Shown one piece after another: positions 16,201 to 24,439 of a DNA stretch of 42,658 nt. Every line of letters starts with the position of its first letter. Position 1 is the stretch's first letter. This DNA comes from Hominisplanchenecus faecis (GTDB lineage Bacteria > Bacillota > Clostridia > Lachnospirales > Lachnospiraceae). The stretch spans positions 1 through 42,658 of the forward strand of contig NZ_JAJEQE010000025.1 in NCBI RefSeq assembly GCF_020687205.1, given 5' to 3'. The translations under genes and the position numbers were made by a program. Below the pieces are notes generated by a model. That model saw nothing but the letters and a program-made list of their open reading frames with translations. It was not told the DNA's origin and searched no databases.

Positions 16201-16230
16201 GAACTTCTTGATATATATCAAGAAGTTCTT
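16199..16230. promoter_or_regulatory. perfect 32-bp palindrome, probable operator
   Basis: Two 16-base arms (16199-16214 and 16215-16230) form a perfect palindrome without spacer, built around AAGAACTTCTTGATAT. It overlaps the -35 box of the operon promoter on its upstream side. No T-run follows on the minus strand, so it is unlikely to be a terminator for TnpV; on plus the next bases are T-rich but no plus gene ends here. A binding site for the XRE protein is the best guess. Confidence 0.6.
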
Positions 16231-16293
16231 ATCTATTCTTTATTATCTTTTTTATGAATCCAATAATATAAATTGCTTCTTCCACCTACTTTT

Positions 16294-16671
16294 TTAGCAA
16301 TATACTACTGCCTTCAGTATCACCTCCTCCGCACAAGCCCGGATATTATTCATTCTCCCAACCCATGCCATCTGATCCTGCATCTTCAATTCTTCTGTCA
16401 CTCCCTGCTTTTCTTTCATCTGCTCCACCAGTCTGTCCATCATCTGATTACACTTCTCATCAATCTGATGCAGATGCTCATTTAACTTCCCGGCAAGTAC
16501 CAACTCCAGATATAATCCTTTCCGATACTCCTGCAAATATGATTTTCTCAGCATTCCATACTTTCCAATCGGATACTCTGTCCCTTCCGGGAGATACAGA
16601 TCTGGATAATACAGACCGTACTCTCCTAAAGTATAACTGATTCCATTTTCTCCCATAATGTGTTTCTCCAT
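16294..16671 (-). CDS. TnpV family transposon protein
   Basis: This is a 125-aa protein of the TnpV family: GEYGLYYPDLYLP, IGKYGMLRKSYLQEYRKGLYLELVLAGKLNEHL, and DQMAWVGRMNNIRACAEEVI. The family is found on clostridial integrative and mobilisable elements and its function is unknown. The frame extends upstream to 16785, but AGGAGG seven bases before ATG 16671 fixes the start. It follows the coiled-coil gene by 10 bp and is probably cotranscribed with it. Confidence 0.88.
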   Translation of the reverse strand: MEKHIMGENGISYTLGEYGLYYPDLYLPEGTEYPIGKYGMLRKSYLQEYRKGLYLELVLAGKLNEHLHQIDEKCNQMMDRLVEQMKEKQGVTEELKMQDQMAWVGRMNNIRACAEEVILKAVVYC

Positions 16672-16681
16672 GATTGTCCTC

Positions 16682-17278
16682 CTATCTTGCTCCCCGATCT
16701 TTGTTCTGACTACGGGTATGCTGTTTATTTTTCTGTTCATTCTGTATTTCTTGTTTCTTTTCTGCCAGCTTTGCTCTAATACCATGTGCTACTGGCTCTT
16801 TGCCAGTTTCTTTCTTCCATTTTTCTATTGCAGTTCGATACTGGCTATACTCAGTTTGAGAAACCTTAAAATCTTTTAAAAATTCCTGTACACTTCTATA
16901 TCCGATTTTCTGCACAATCCTCGGAAGGTAATCTTTCATATCTCTGATCTGGCTTTTCAGTTCATCAATTTCTTTCTGCAATTCTTTTTTCTTTCTTCCT
17001 TTAAACCATCCCGTGACTTCTGACAGTTCTTTCTTCTTTGCAGAAAGCTGTTTTTGTTTCTGTTGAATTGCACCGTTTTGATCTTCCAGTTCTTTATTCA
17101 CTTTAAATAGTTTCGGATACTTTGATGCAAGCCTCGTCATTTTAGGTTGTTCCGGTTCTGCCCCTTTTTCTTTTGTTATCTTGACTGCTGCTATGCTATT
17201 TTCAGCAACATGCTCTGGGTGTTCAGTTTCCGTTTGCTCTATCTGTTTTGGCACTTCCCTGGGCTTCTTAAACAGCAC
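16682..17278 (-). CDS. coiled-coil protein of the mobilisation module
   Basis: This is a 198-aa hydrophilic protein. Residues 55-120 form a coiled coil (NKELEDQNGAIQQKQKQLSA and the following KKKE/ELQKEIDELKSQIRD stretch), and the C-terminus is very basic. I do not recognise the family. The only start is GTG 17278, without a good ribosome site, so the gene may be 5'-truncated or the start may be wrong. It lies divergent to mobC with the oriT-like hairpin between them, so a relaxosome or cargo role is plausible but unproven. Confidence 0.6.
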   Translation of the reverse strand: MLFKKPREVPKQIEQTETEHPEHVAENSIAAVKITKEKGAEPEQPKMTRLASKYPKLFKVNKELEDQNGAIQQKQKQLSAKKKELSEVTGWFKGRKKKELQKEIDELKSQIRDMKDYLPRIVQKIGYRSVQEFLKDFKVSQTEYSQYRTAIEKWKKETGKEPVAHGIRAKLAEKKQEIQNEQKNKQHTRSQNKDRGAR

Positions 17279-17308
17279 ACTTCTACTGTTAATCTATGTG
17301 ACAAATTG

Positions 17309-17335
17309 CAATTTAGGGTACCCTGCCCTAAATTG
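17309..17335. other. oriT-like inverted repeat
   Basis: A perfect 10-bp inverted repeat (CAATTTAGGG / CCCTAAATTG) with the 7-base spacer TACCCTG lies 55 bp before mobC, in the divergent gap. Hairpins of this size next to the mobC-mobA pair are typical transfer origins, with the nick beside the second arm. The nick site itself cannot be read from sequence. Confidence 0.6.
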
Positions 17336-17389
17336 AAAAAGCACTGAAAGCAACGATTATACTGCCTCTCACAGAAAGGAGAAACAGCA

Positions 17390-17713
17390 ATGGCTGAGAG
17401 AAAGCGAAACAAAGAAATCCATTTTTATGTTACCGAAGAAGAAAGGAAACTTATCCGCAGGAAGATGATAGAATCAAAGACCAAAAACATGGGAGCTTAT
17501 CTGCGTAAAATGGCAATCGACGGTTACATCGTCAACACCGACACTACTCCGCTAAAGAAACAGTATGAGGAAATGCACAAGATTGGCGTAAATATCAATC
17601 AGATTGCGAAAAAAGTAAACAACACCGGAGATCTGTATCCGGAAGAAATACAAGAATTGAAAGAGATGGTGAAAGAATTATGGCGTATCTTAAAATCTTC
17701 CCCATTAAAGTAA
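17390..17713 (+). CDS. mobC: MobC-type mobilisation accessory protein
   Basis: This is a 107-aa protein with a ribbon-helix-helix-like start (RNKEIHFYVTEEERKLIRRKM), the MobC segment MGAYLRKMAIDGYIVN, and a C-terminal helix (GVNINQIAKKVNNTGDLYPEEIQEL). MobC helps the relaxase open oriT DNA. AGAAAGGAG precedes the ATG. Its end overlaps the relaxase start by 34 bp, the usual MobC/MobA arrangement. The gene looks intact although the relaxase is broken. Confidence 0.9.
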   Translation: MAERKRNKEIHFYVTEEERKLIRRKMIESKTKNMGAYLRKMAIDGYIVNTDTTPLKKQYEEMHKIGVNINQIAKKVNNTGDLYPEEIQELKEMVKELWRILKSSPLK

Positions 17714-19039
17714 CAGACAAGAAAGCTCTGGACTATATTACAAATCCAGATAAGACAGATGAAAAACTGTTAGTTTCCAGTTTTGGCTGTTCCCCAGAAA
17801 CTGCAGATCTTGAATTTTCTATGACAAGAGAAATGGCAAAAAAGAATGGACTGGATAAAGGCGATAACCTGGCATTTCATCTGATCCAGTCATTTAAACC
17901 TGGAGAAGTTGATGCCGAAAATGCCCATCGCTTAGGGCAACAATTTGCAGACGAAGTACTGAAAGGAAAATATGAATACGTGATCAGCACTCATGTTGAT
18001 AAAAATCATATTCATAACCATATCATCTTCAATGCTGCAAGCTTTGTTGATCATCACAAGTATGTTTCTAATAAGCGGAGCTACCATAAGCTCTGCAGAA
18101 TCAGCAATCGTATCTGTCATGAAAATGGACTTGCCACCAGTATGCCAACCGGGGAAAAAGGTAAAAGCTATAAAGAGAACATGGAATATCATCGTGGAAC
18201 CAGTTGGAAAGCCAAGCTACGTGTTGCCGTGGATAAGGCAATCTGGTCTTCTGTCAATTACAATGAGTTTTTACAGAAAATGCAGTTGGCTGGATATGAA
18301 GTCCGACAGGGAAAACATCTTTCTTTCCGTGCACCAGAGCAAAAAAATTTCACATATATGAAATTACTGGGGAGTTATTATACGGGAGAAAATGTCCGTA
18401 CCCGTCTAGAGAAAAACCGTTATAAAACCAAAGCATCAAAACATCTGTCCAAAGAGGCTCGACTATATATCAATATTTCCACGTATGTCACTACCGGTAA
18501 CTGGGAGGGATTTGAACGTTGGGCAAAACTCAATAATCTAAAAGAAGCGGCACGCACCTTCAATTATCTTTCCGAAAATAATCTGCTAAACTACGAAGAC
18601 TTTCAGTAGCCTATTTCCGATATGGAAAATTCTGTTAAAGCAGCTGATCAGCGGATTGCAGAAATCAGTGCGGAACTGGGTACTCAAAGACTCATCCAAA
18701 AGCATTTCGATTCTTATCGACTCTGCCGTAAGGTAATTGAAGATTGCAAATCTGCTAAAAATCCAAAAGCATACCGGACCAAACATCAAACAGAATACCA
18801 ACTGCACGATTCACTAAAAAAGGGCTTCAGGATCTGGGCGTTACCAAAATCCCTAGCTCTAAAAAAATCCAGAAACGGATTGAAAACCTTGAATCTAAAC
18901 GGCTGCTACTGTCCGGGAGAAACAAAAATTACTGAAAAAGCAAAAGACTTTAAATATTATTCGTCAAAATTTCACTGCTCTGCTTAGTGAACAAAGTTCA
19001 CAGATTTACCCTTCTCAACGAGATAATGTACAACTATAA
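17680..19039 (+). pseudogene. mobA: MOBP-type relaxase, interrupted
   Basis: The N-terminal relaxase domain is complete: Tyr19 in ALDYITNPDKT, AFHLIQSFKPGE, and the metal-binding triad in HVDKNHIHNHIIF (His110/112/114). The frame stops at TAG 18607-18609, giving 309 aa. The same frame continues with MENSVKAADQRIAEISAEL up to about 18810. Then homologous-looking text moves to another frame (GLQDLGVTKIPSSKKIQKRI) and again to a third (LLKKQKTLNIIRQNFTALLS), ending at TAA 19037-19039. One nonsense change and at least two frameshifts therefore separate the C-terminal half. The truncated protein might still nick DNA, but its C-terminal helical part is lost. Confidence 0.85.
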
Positions 19040-19066
19040 AATGTTTTTCTTTAGTCGACTGATATG

Positions 19067-19105
19067 TAAGAAGAACACTGATTGCAAAATCAGTGTCCTT
19101 CTTCT
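19067..19105 (-). terminator. terminator after the first hybrid kinase
   Basis: ACACTGATT and AATCAGTGT form a 9-bp stem over the GCAA-containing loop, flanked by AAGAAG and TTCTTCTT arms. It lies just after the kinase stop and just after the relaxase relic, so it may serve both strands. Confidence 0.65.
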
Positions 19106-19109
19106 TCCT

Positions 19110-21032
19110 TTACATATATTTCATAATAGTCGGCAATAATACATTCATATCTATTGGTTTTGCAACATGATCATTCATGCCACTTGCCAAAGCCATCTTC
19201 TTATCTTCTTCAAACGCATTTGCTGTCATTGCAACAATTGGAATCTGCGATTTGTTATCGTCTTTCAGTTCTCGAATTCTCCTGGATGCTTCATATCCGT
19301 TCATAATCGGCATCTGAATATCCATCAGAATCAGACTGTAGTAATTTTTCTTTGCTTTGTTAAACATATCAATACATGCAACGCCGTTCTCGGCTCTTTC
19401 TATCATGATTCCCTCTTCCGTCAAAAGTTCCGTTGCAATTTCTGCGTTCAAGTCATTATCTTCTACCAGAAGAACCCTTTTTCCTTCCAGTTTTTTGATA
19501 TTCAACTGACCGTCTGCATGTTTCGGATTCCTTTCTTCCGCATTTGCTATTTTTAATGGAAACGTGATTGTAAAAGTAGAACCTGCTCCCGGTTTGCTCT
19601 GAACTGTGATCTTGCCCTTCATTAAATCCACCAGTTTCTTCACGATTCCCATGCCAAGTCCGCTACCTTCTATTCCGCTGTCTGACGAAGATCGTTCCTG
19701 TGAAAATGATTCAAAAATATGTTTTTGGAATTCTTCTGACATTCCGATTCCGTTGTCTGCTATGATAAGCTCTAATACACTCCAACCTTCTTTTTCATCG
19801 GGATATTGGTTCAATGTACAGCTTATGTTACCGCCTTCACCCGTGTATTTCACAGCATTACTCAAAATGTTAATCGTAATTTCAGATGATCTTGCATCAT
19901 CCATATACAGGTATGGATATCGAATGTTCTTATTGACTTTCAGTGTTTGATGTTTTTCTTCTATCGGTTTCCTAAACATATCAATACATAAATCAAAGTT
20001 TTTAGAAACATCAGTTATTGTTTCATCCAGCGTTGCTTGGTTGTTTTCGATTCGTGCTAATTCAAGAATGTTATCAATCAAATGCAGCATTTTCTTTCCG
20101 CACAATAATATTTTTTCAAAGTAATCCTCTAATATAGTTGGCTCCTTTAAATGTTTCTCTCCCAATTCTGCATATCCAATGATTGCATTCATAGGGGTAC
20201 GAATATCATGAGACATATTAAACAGAAATGTTGATTTTGCTTTATTAGCTGAATCGGCCAGTCTTGCAGCTTCCTGCAACAGTTTTTGCTGTTTCTGCTC
20301 ATTTTCTTTTTGCTTCTTATATACAGAATATCCACAGGTACATAATATTAACAAAATACACGCTGTAATGCATCCCAGTACAATACTTAACTTATTCGTC
20401 TTCTCAACCATTCCATACGCTTTCTGCATATCCATTTCTATGCAGAAAGCACCTATCACTTCATTAGATTCATCTTCCGCTGTCACAGGATAACAGGCTG
20501 TAAAAATAGGTCCCCATGTTGTATCAACAATATCCTGAGAATATACTGTTTTTCCAGAAAGTGCTTTTTCTATATAAGGAACCATCTCCTTTTCAATCGG
20601 ATCTCCTGGATGTCTGACGTCACCAGCCGATGGATCCAGTCCGTCTACAACGTAAATCAATCTACCGTCTTCATTTCTGGTTGCTGTGTAAATATATCTC
20701 GTAGAATTCAGCGTTCTGATTTCATTCATATATGTCGACATATTCTTGAATCGTTCTGTATTCTCATCAGCTTTACTTTTTATTTCATTAAAATCTTTTC
20801 GTCCCAGTCTGTCATTTACCAGCTTATGAACCGCATCTGCACTGGAAATATCTCGTTCAATTTCTGTTTTCAGAGCAGTTTGGGTATATGCTTGTTGTAA
20901 AATAAAAGTATATGCAACAACAAACAAAATCACCATTGCCAGAAGGAATACCAACTGTCCCTCAAAAATTTTCCAATGATTTACCGGATTTTGATCTTTT
21001 CTTTTTTGTTTTATATAGTTATTTTTCATCAT
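19110..21032 (-). CDS. hybrid sensor histidine kinase with cache-like sensor
   Basis: This is a 640-aa protein. TM1 is at about 24-46, an extracytoplasmic sensor of some 165 residues follows (with RYIYTATRNEDGRLIYVVDG and WGPIFTACYPVTAED, like single or double cache domains), and TM2 is at about 215-238. A coiled linker leads to HisKA with FNMSHDIRTPMNAI (His about 275), the ATPase domain (DNGIGMSEEF, GSGLGMGIVKKLV), and a C-terminal receiver with phospho-acceptor Asp in LILMDIQMPIMNGYEA. No output domain is present, so it must pass phosphate to another protein. The ribosome site is weak and either ATG of the initial pair could start. It is followed by a terminator. Confidence 0.92.
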   Translation of the reverse strand: MMKNNYIKQKRKDQNPVNHWKIFEGQLVFLLAMVILFVVAYTFILQQAYTQTALKTEIERDISSADAVHKLVNDRLGRKDFNEIKSKADENTERFKNMSTYMNEIRTLNSTRYIYTATRNEDGRLIYVVDGLDPSAGDVRHPGDPIEKEMVPYIEKALSGKTVYSQDIVDTTWGPIFTACYPVTAEDESNEVIGAFCIEMDMQKAYGMVEKTNKLSIVLGCITACILLILCTCGYSVYKKQKENEQKQQKLLQEAARLADSANKAKSTFLFNMSHDIRTPMNAIIGYAELGEKHLKEPTILEDYFEKILLCGKKMLHLIDNILELARIENNQATLDETITDVSKNFDLCIDMFRKPIEEKHQTLKVNKNIRYPYLYMDDARSSEITINILSNAVKYTGEGGNISCTLNQYPDEKEGWSVLELIIADNGIGMSEEFQKHIFESFSQERSSSDSGIEGSGLGMGIVKKLVDLMKGKITVQSKPGAGSTFTITFPLKIANAEERNPKHADGQLNIKKLEGKRVLLVEDNDLNAEIATELLTEEGIMIERAENGVACIDMFNKAKKNYYSLILMDIQMPIMNGYEASRRIRELKDDNKSQIPIVAMTANAFEEDKKMALASGMNDHVAKPIDMNVLLPTIMKYM

Positions 21033-21124
21033 CGTATTTCACATGCCTTTTACCTAATTTTAATTTAATACAAAAACGCCTCAACTCTTCACGTATTTTG
21101 CAAACATGGGTTACATTTCCAGAC

Positions 21125-21397
21125 TCATCCTTTTTTTACAGTAAAAAGCATCCTGTGCCAACTGCCATCACACATCCTGTATTCTGTAGAAATACATTCT
21201 TCCGTCTTCAATCTGGCTGAAAGTGTAGAAACATCCAGAAATGGACGTATCAGCGGACGGTATTTCGGTGCAACCATGGTATCACAAAGCTGATACAGTT
21301 TCTCCGATGCACATCCTCTGTTTCCTGTCCGCTTTTCCCATGCATCTGGAAGGCTCCTGATTGCTGCGGTTGCCTCATAATCATTCATGACAGGCAT
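21125..21397 (-). pseudogene. relic of another sensor kinase
   Basis: The frame starts inside a receiver-domain motif (MPVMNDYEATAAIRSLP) and then jumps to LYQLCDTMVAPKYRPLIRPFLDVSTLSARLKTEE...STEYRMCDGSWHRMLFTV, which resembles the PAS-like region of Lachnospiraceae sensor proteins. Kinase and ATPase parts are missing. It overlaps the end of the upstream kinase by 17 bp in another frame. It appears to be the leftover of a deletion between two paralogous kinase genes and has no ribosome site of its own. Confidence 0.6.
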
Positions 21398-24254
21398 TTT
21401 GCTTTCTCAACTCTTCTCTTATGGTCTGCTTAATTTTTTCATCATCCAACGGCTTTGCAAGATGTGCGTTCATTCCTGCTTCCATACACCTTTCGGCATC
21501 TTCCCTGAATGCATTTGCAGTCATAGCAATGATAGGGATTGTTTTTGCATCTTGCCGTTCCAGGTCTCTTATTGTTCTTGCAGCAGTAAGACCATCCATC
21601 ACCGGCATCATAATATCCATTAAAATAACATCGTATGTTCCCGGTTCGGAAGCTTCAAAATGCTGAACAGCTTCTAACCCATTGTTCACTGTTTCTACTT
21701 TAGCTCCATTTTCCGTCAGCATAAATTCTGCTATTTCCACATTCAGCTCATTATCTTCAACCAGCAATACCCGGATATCTGATATATCTGCATCAAAATC
21801 TTCTTTTTCTTCTGGCCGTACATTTGTATCAATTTTAAATGGAAGTATTACAGTAAAACAGCTTCCTTCACCAAGCTTGCTTTCAACTGTTATGGTTCCG
21901 CCCATCTTTTCTACAAGTTGTTTCACAATAGGCATTCCCAGACCTGTCCCATTATAATCAGAACGTGGGGAATTATCTGCCTGTACAAATGGAGTAAACA
22001 ATTCATTTTTTATAAATTCTTCTGACATTCCAATTCCATTATCTTTTATTTTAAATTCACATGTCATGTGATCTTCTGATCTTTCAATCGTTCTCATACT
22101 CATGTAAATAAAACCATTCACCTTATTGTACTTCATACTGTTTGTAAACAGATTCATCAATATTTTTTTCAGATGAACTGCATTGCTCCAAACATATATA
22201 CCACTGTAATCATCATGTTCTCCTATAACATGAAGTCCTTTTTCTTCTGCCTGAAAAGATAGTGATTCCGTGATTTCCTGACATACCTGATCCAGATTGA
22301 TGGATTCATCACCAAAAACCACTGTATCTGATTCTAACTTTGCCATATCTAAAACATCATTTATCAATGATAGTAGCAGCTTCGATGACTCATATATTTT
22401 ATTCATGCAATCCTTTGCCCGCTCAGCATCATTTCCGCTTTTCTCAAGAATCGTAAGCATGCCAATAATACCATTGATCGGTGTTCTGATGTCATGAGAC
22501 ATGTTATTTAAAAAGGAAGTCTTAGCCTTATTGGCACTCTGTGCTTCTACAAGTGCATTTTGTAATTCCTGCTGTTTTTCTTCAAGCTCCTGATTCAGCT
22601 TCAATGCCTGCTCAGCAGACTTCTTGGATTTTTCTTCCGCACGTTTTGATTTTTTCAAAGAATCAAGAATGATACACAGGACAACAAAAATAGAGATTCC
22701 AACTATGAGTGAGACAGCCAGTAAATTGTCCTGAATAAAATCCCTCGCTGTAACTTTTCGTGAAGAAGCATTATACGAAACTACTGCACCTGAAAATTGA
22801 GTTGTAGGCATAGATGTCAGTGTTTTATTCAGAATGGACAAAAGAACCGGTTCTCCCTGCTGAACAGCAAATGAAACATCAGCTTCTTTTGTCAGAAAAA
22901 CACTATGAAGCTTATTATTTTTCAAATAGTCTGAAACAGTACCTGAATTGCTTACAATACAATCCGTCTCCCCTTTCTGCATTGCTTTTACTGCTGCATC
23001 TGATGTCTCATATTCCACAACCTTCCATTGCGGATAATTGTATGAAAGATATGCTTTCAATGCAAAATCATCTTTTTCAACGGCAACTATATTCTCTTTA
23101 TTCTCATCAAAAGAATCCTTTGCCGTAATTGCTGCCATATTGAGAGTCAACAGCGTATCCGACAAAGCAAATCCATTTGTTTCTGCAAAGTATGGATTCT
23201 GGTTTGCGTGAAAAATCAGGTCTATTCTTCCATCCTGCAATGCCTGAAGCAGTTCACTTCTTGTATCATATCCATTTAATTCAAATTCCAGAGTCTGACC
23301 TTGCAGACAATTTTCTGCAAGATCCACATAATCTGTGATAACACCTGTCAGTTTGCCTGTTGATGGATCTACACTGCTGATACCTCCATCCTGATTCAGA
23401 TACCCTATCCGGATTGCTCCATGCTGCCCGATCCACTCCCTTTCTTCTTTTGAAAGAAACGAGCTGCTCTGTGCAGAAAGATAACGCCTGTAGAGATCAT
23501 CTGTGTAAAATGGGTTGTCATCCTTGATTCTGCGCATAGCACTATCCAGTGCTTCTTTGATATCCGGACGTTTTGGATTTATAGCGAAATAGATTTCTGT
23601 CTCTCCAATACTTGTAAGCGGTGAAATATCCGATTCTTCCCAACGGGATTCTTCTACCGAAACGAAGCAGTCAATTTCATGTTTCGACAGTTTGTCCATA
23701 ATTTCTGTGGTTGTAGAAACATTGATATGCTTCGTATGCAGACCATATTTTGATTCCCATTCATTAAGCACATCCTCCACTATATTATCTTTAGACACAC
23801 CAATATTTTTTCCCTCAAAAGAATCCAAATTTCCTGCTGTAAGATCCATATTGGATGCATCCGTATAGATGTAATATTTCTCTTCCCCCATAGGCATATC
23901 GGAAAAAAGCATATTTTCAGCACGTTCGTCTGTATAGGAAATGTCACCAAGAATATCAATCTCTCCATTTTCCAACTGTGTAAAGCAGTTTTTCCAATCA
24001 CTTGTTATGTATTTATATGTCCATCCTGCATAACCTGCAATATCTTGAAGATACTCATAACCATAGCCGCTTCTTTCTCCCTTTTCATTGACTACATTAT
24101 AAGTTTCCTCAAAAGATCCTACCCGGATAACATGATCAGAGTTTTCTTGGGCAGATGTGGAAACAGGAAAAACAACCAAGCATATCATTGTACAAAATAT
24201 AAAGTAACAAAATTTGAAATTTCTTATATTCTGTACTAATTTGCACTTCTTCAT
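21381..24254 (-). CDS. hybrid kinase with two SBP_bac_3 sensor domains
   Basis: This is a 957-aa protein starting at ATG 24254 (GGAGAAAG upstream; the frame is open to 24335 without a site). A signal peptide or first membrane anchor (about 12-35) is followed by two tandem solute-binding domains of the amino-acid type (about 40-270, starting VIRVGSFEETYNVVNEKGE; and about 280-505, starting AIRIGYLNQDGG). A membrane segment follows at about 511-532, then a coiled linker, HisKA (NNMSHDIRTPINGI, His about 587), the ATPase domain (DNGIGMSEEF, GTGLGMPIVKQLV) and a receiver (VILMDIMMPVMDG). The layout is that of BvgS/EvgS-type kinases that read small ligands. The last residues (CHE) run into the relic at 21397, so the original C-terminus may have been replaced. 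Confidence 0.92.
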   Translation of the reverse strand: MKKCKLVQNIRNFKFCYFIFCTMICLVVFPVSTSAQENSDHVIRVGSFEETYNVVNEKGERSGYGYEYLQDIAGYAGWTYKYITSDWKNCFTQLENGEIDILGDISYTDERAENMLFSDMPMGEEKYYIYTDASNMDLTAGNLDSFEGKNIGVSKDNIVEDVLNEWESKYGLHTKHINVSTTTEIMDKLSKHEIDCFVSVEESRWEESDISPLTSIGETEIYFAINPKRPDIKEALDSAMRRIKDDNPFYTDDLYRRYLSAQSSSFLSKEEREWIGQHGAIRIGYLNQDGGISSVDPSTGKLTGVITDYVDLAENCLQGQTLEFELNGYDTRSELLQALQDGRIDLIFHANQNPYFAETNGFALSDTLLTLNMAAITAKDSFDENKENIVAVEKDDFALKAYLSYNYPQWKVVEYETSDAAVKAMQKGETDCIVSNSGTVSDYLKNNKLHSVFLTKEADVSFAVQQGEPVLLSILNKTLTSMPTTQFSGAVVSYNASSRKVTARDFIQDNLLAVSLIVGISIFVVLCIILDSLKKSKRAEEKSKKSAEQALKLNQELEEKQQELQNALVEAQSANKAKTSFLNNMSHDIRTPINGIIGMLTILEKSGNDAERAKDCMNKIYESSKLLLSLINDVLDMAKLESDTVVFGDESINLDQVCQEITESLSFQAEEKGLHVIGEHDDYSGIYVWSNAVHLKKILMNLFTNSMKYNKVNGFIYMSMRTIERSEDHMTCEFKIKDNGIGMSEEFIKNELFTPFVQADNSPRSDYNGTGLGMPIVKQLVEKMGGTITVESKLGEGSCFTVILPFKIDTNVRPEEKEDFDADISDIRVLLVEDNELNVEIAEFMLTENGAKVETVNNGLEAVQHFEASEPGTYDVILMDIMMPVMDGLTAARTIRDLERQDAKTIPIIAMTANAFREDAERCMEAGMNAHLAKPLDDEKIKQTIREELRKQNACHE

Positions 24255-24385
24255 CTTTCTCCCACTCTCCAGGCTACAGTCGCTTGCTTGCTTCCAGATT
24301 TTAATTTTACATTCATTAATGTTCAATACCCCCACAACATTTTTATAAATATCTTTGCGACAGCTTCTGCTATACTTTTACTATA

Positions 24386-24413
24386 ATTATACTCTACAGC
24401 CAACTTGTGTCAA
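24386..24413 (-). promoter_or_regulatory. promoter of the SBP-type kinase
   Basis: TTGACA (24408-24413) and TATAAT (24386-24391) on the minus strand are 16 bp apart, giving a leader of roughly 120 bases before ATG 24254. Both boxes are consensus. Confidence 0.75.
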
Positions 24414-24439
24414 TTTACTAACAGAGTAATTACATTCTT

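Noticed and set aside
18586-18807. Minus-strand 73-codon frame over the relaxase relic
   Set aside because: Antisense to sequence that clearly encoded the relaxase C-terminus.
18622-18987. Separate 121-aa gene after the relaxase
   Set aside because: It is the same frame as the relaxase after the TAG, then a shifted stretch; it is part of the broken gene.
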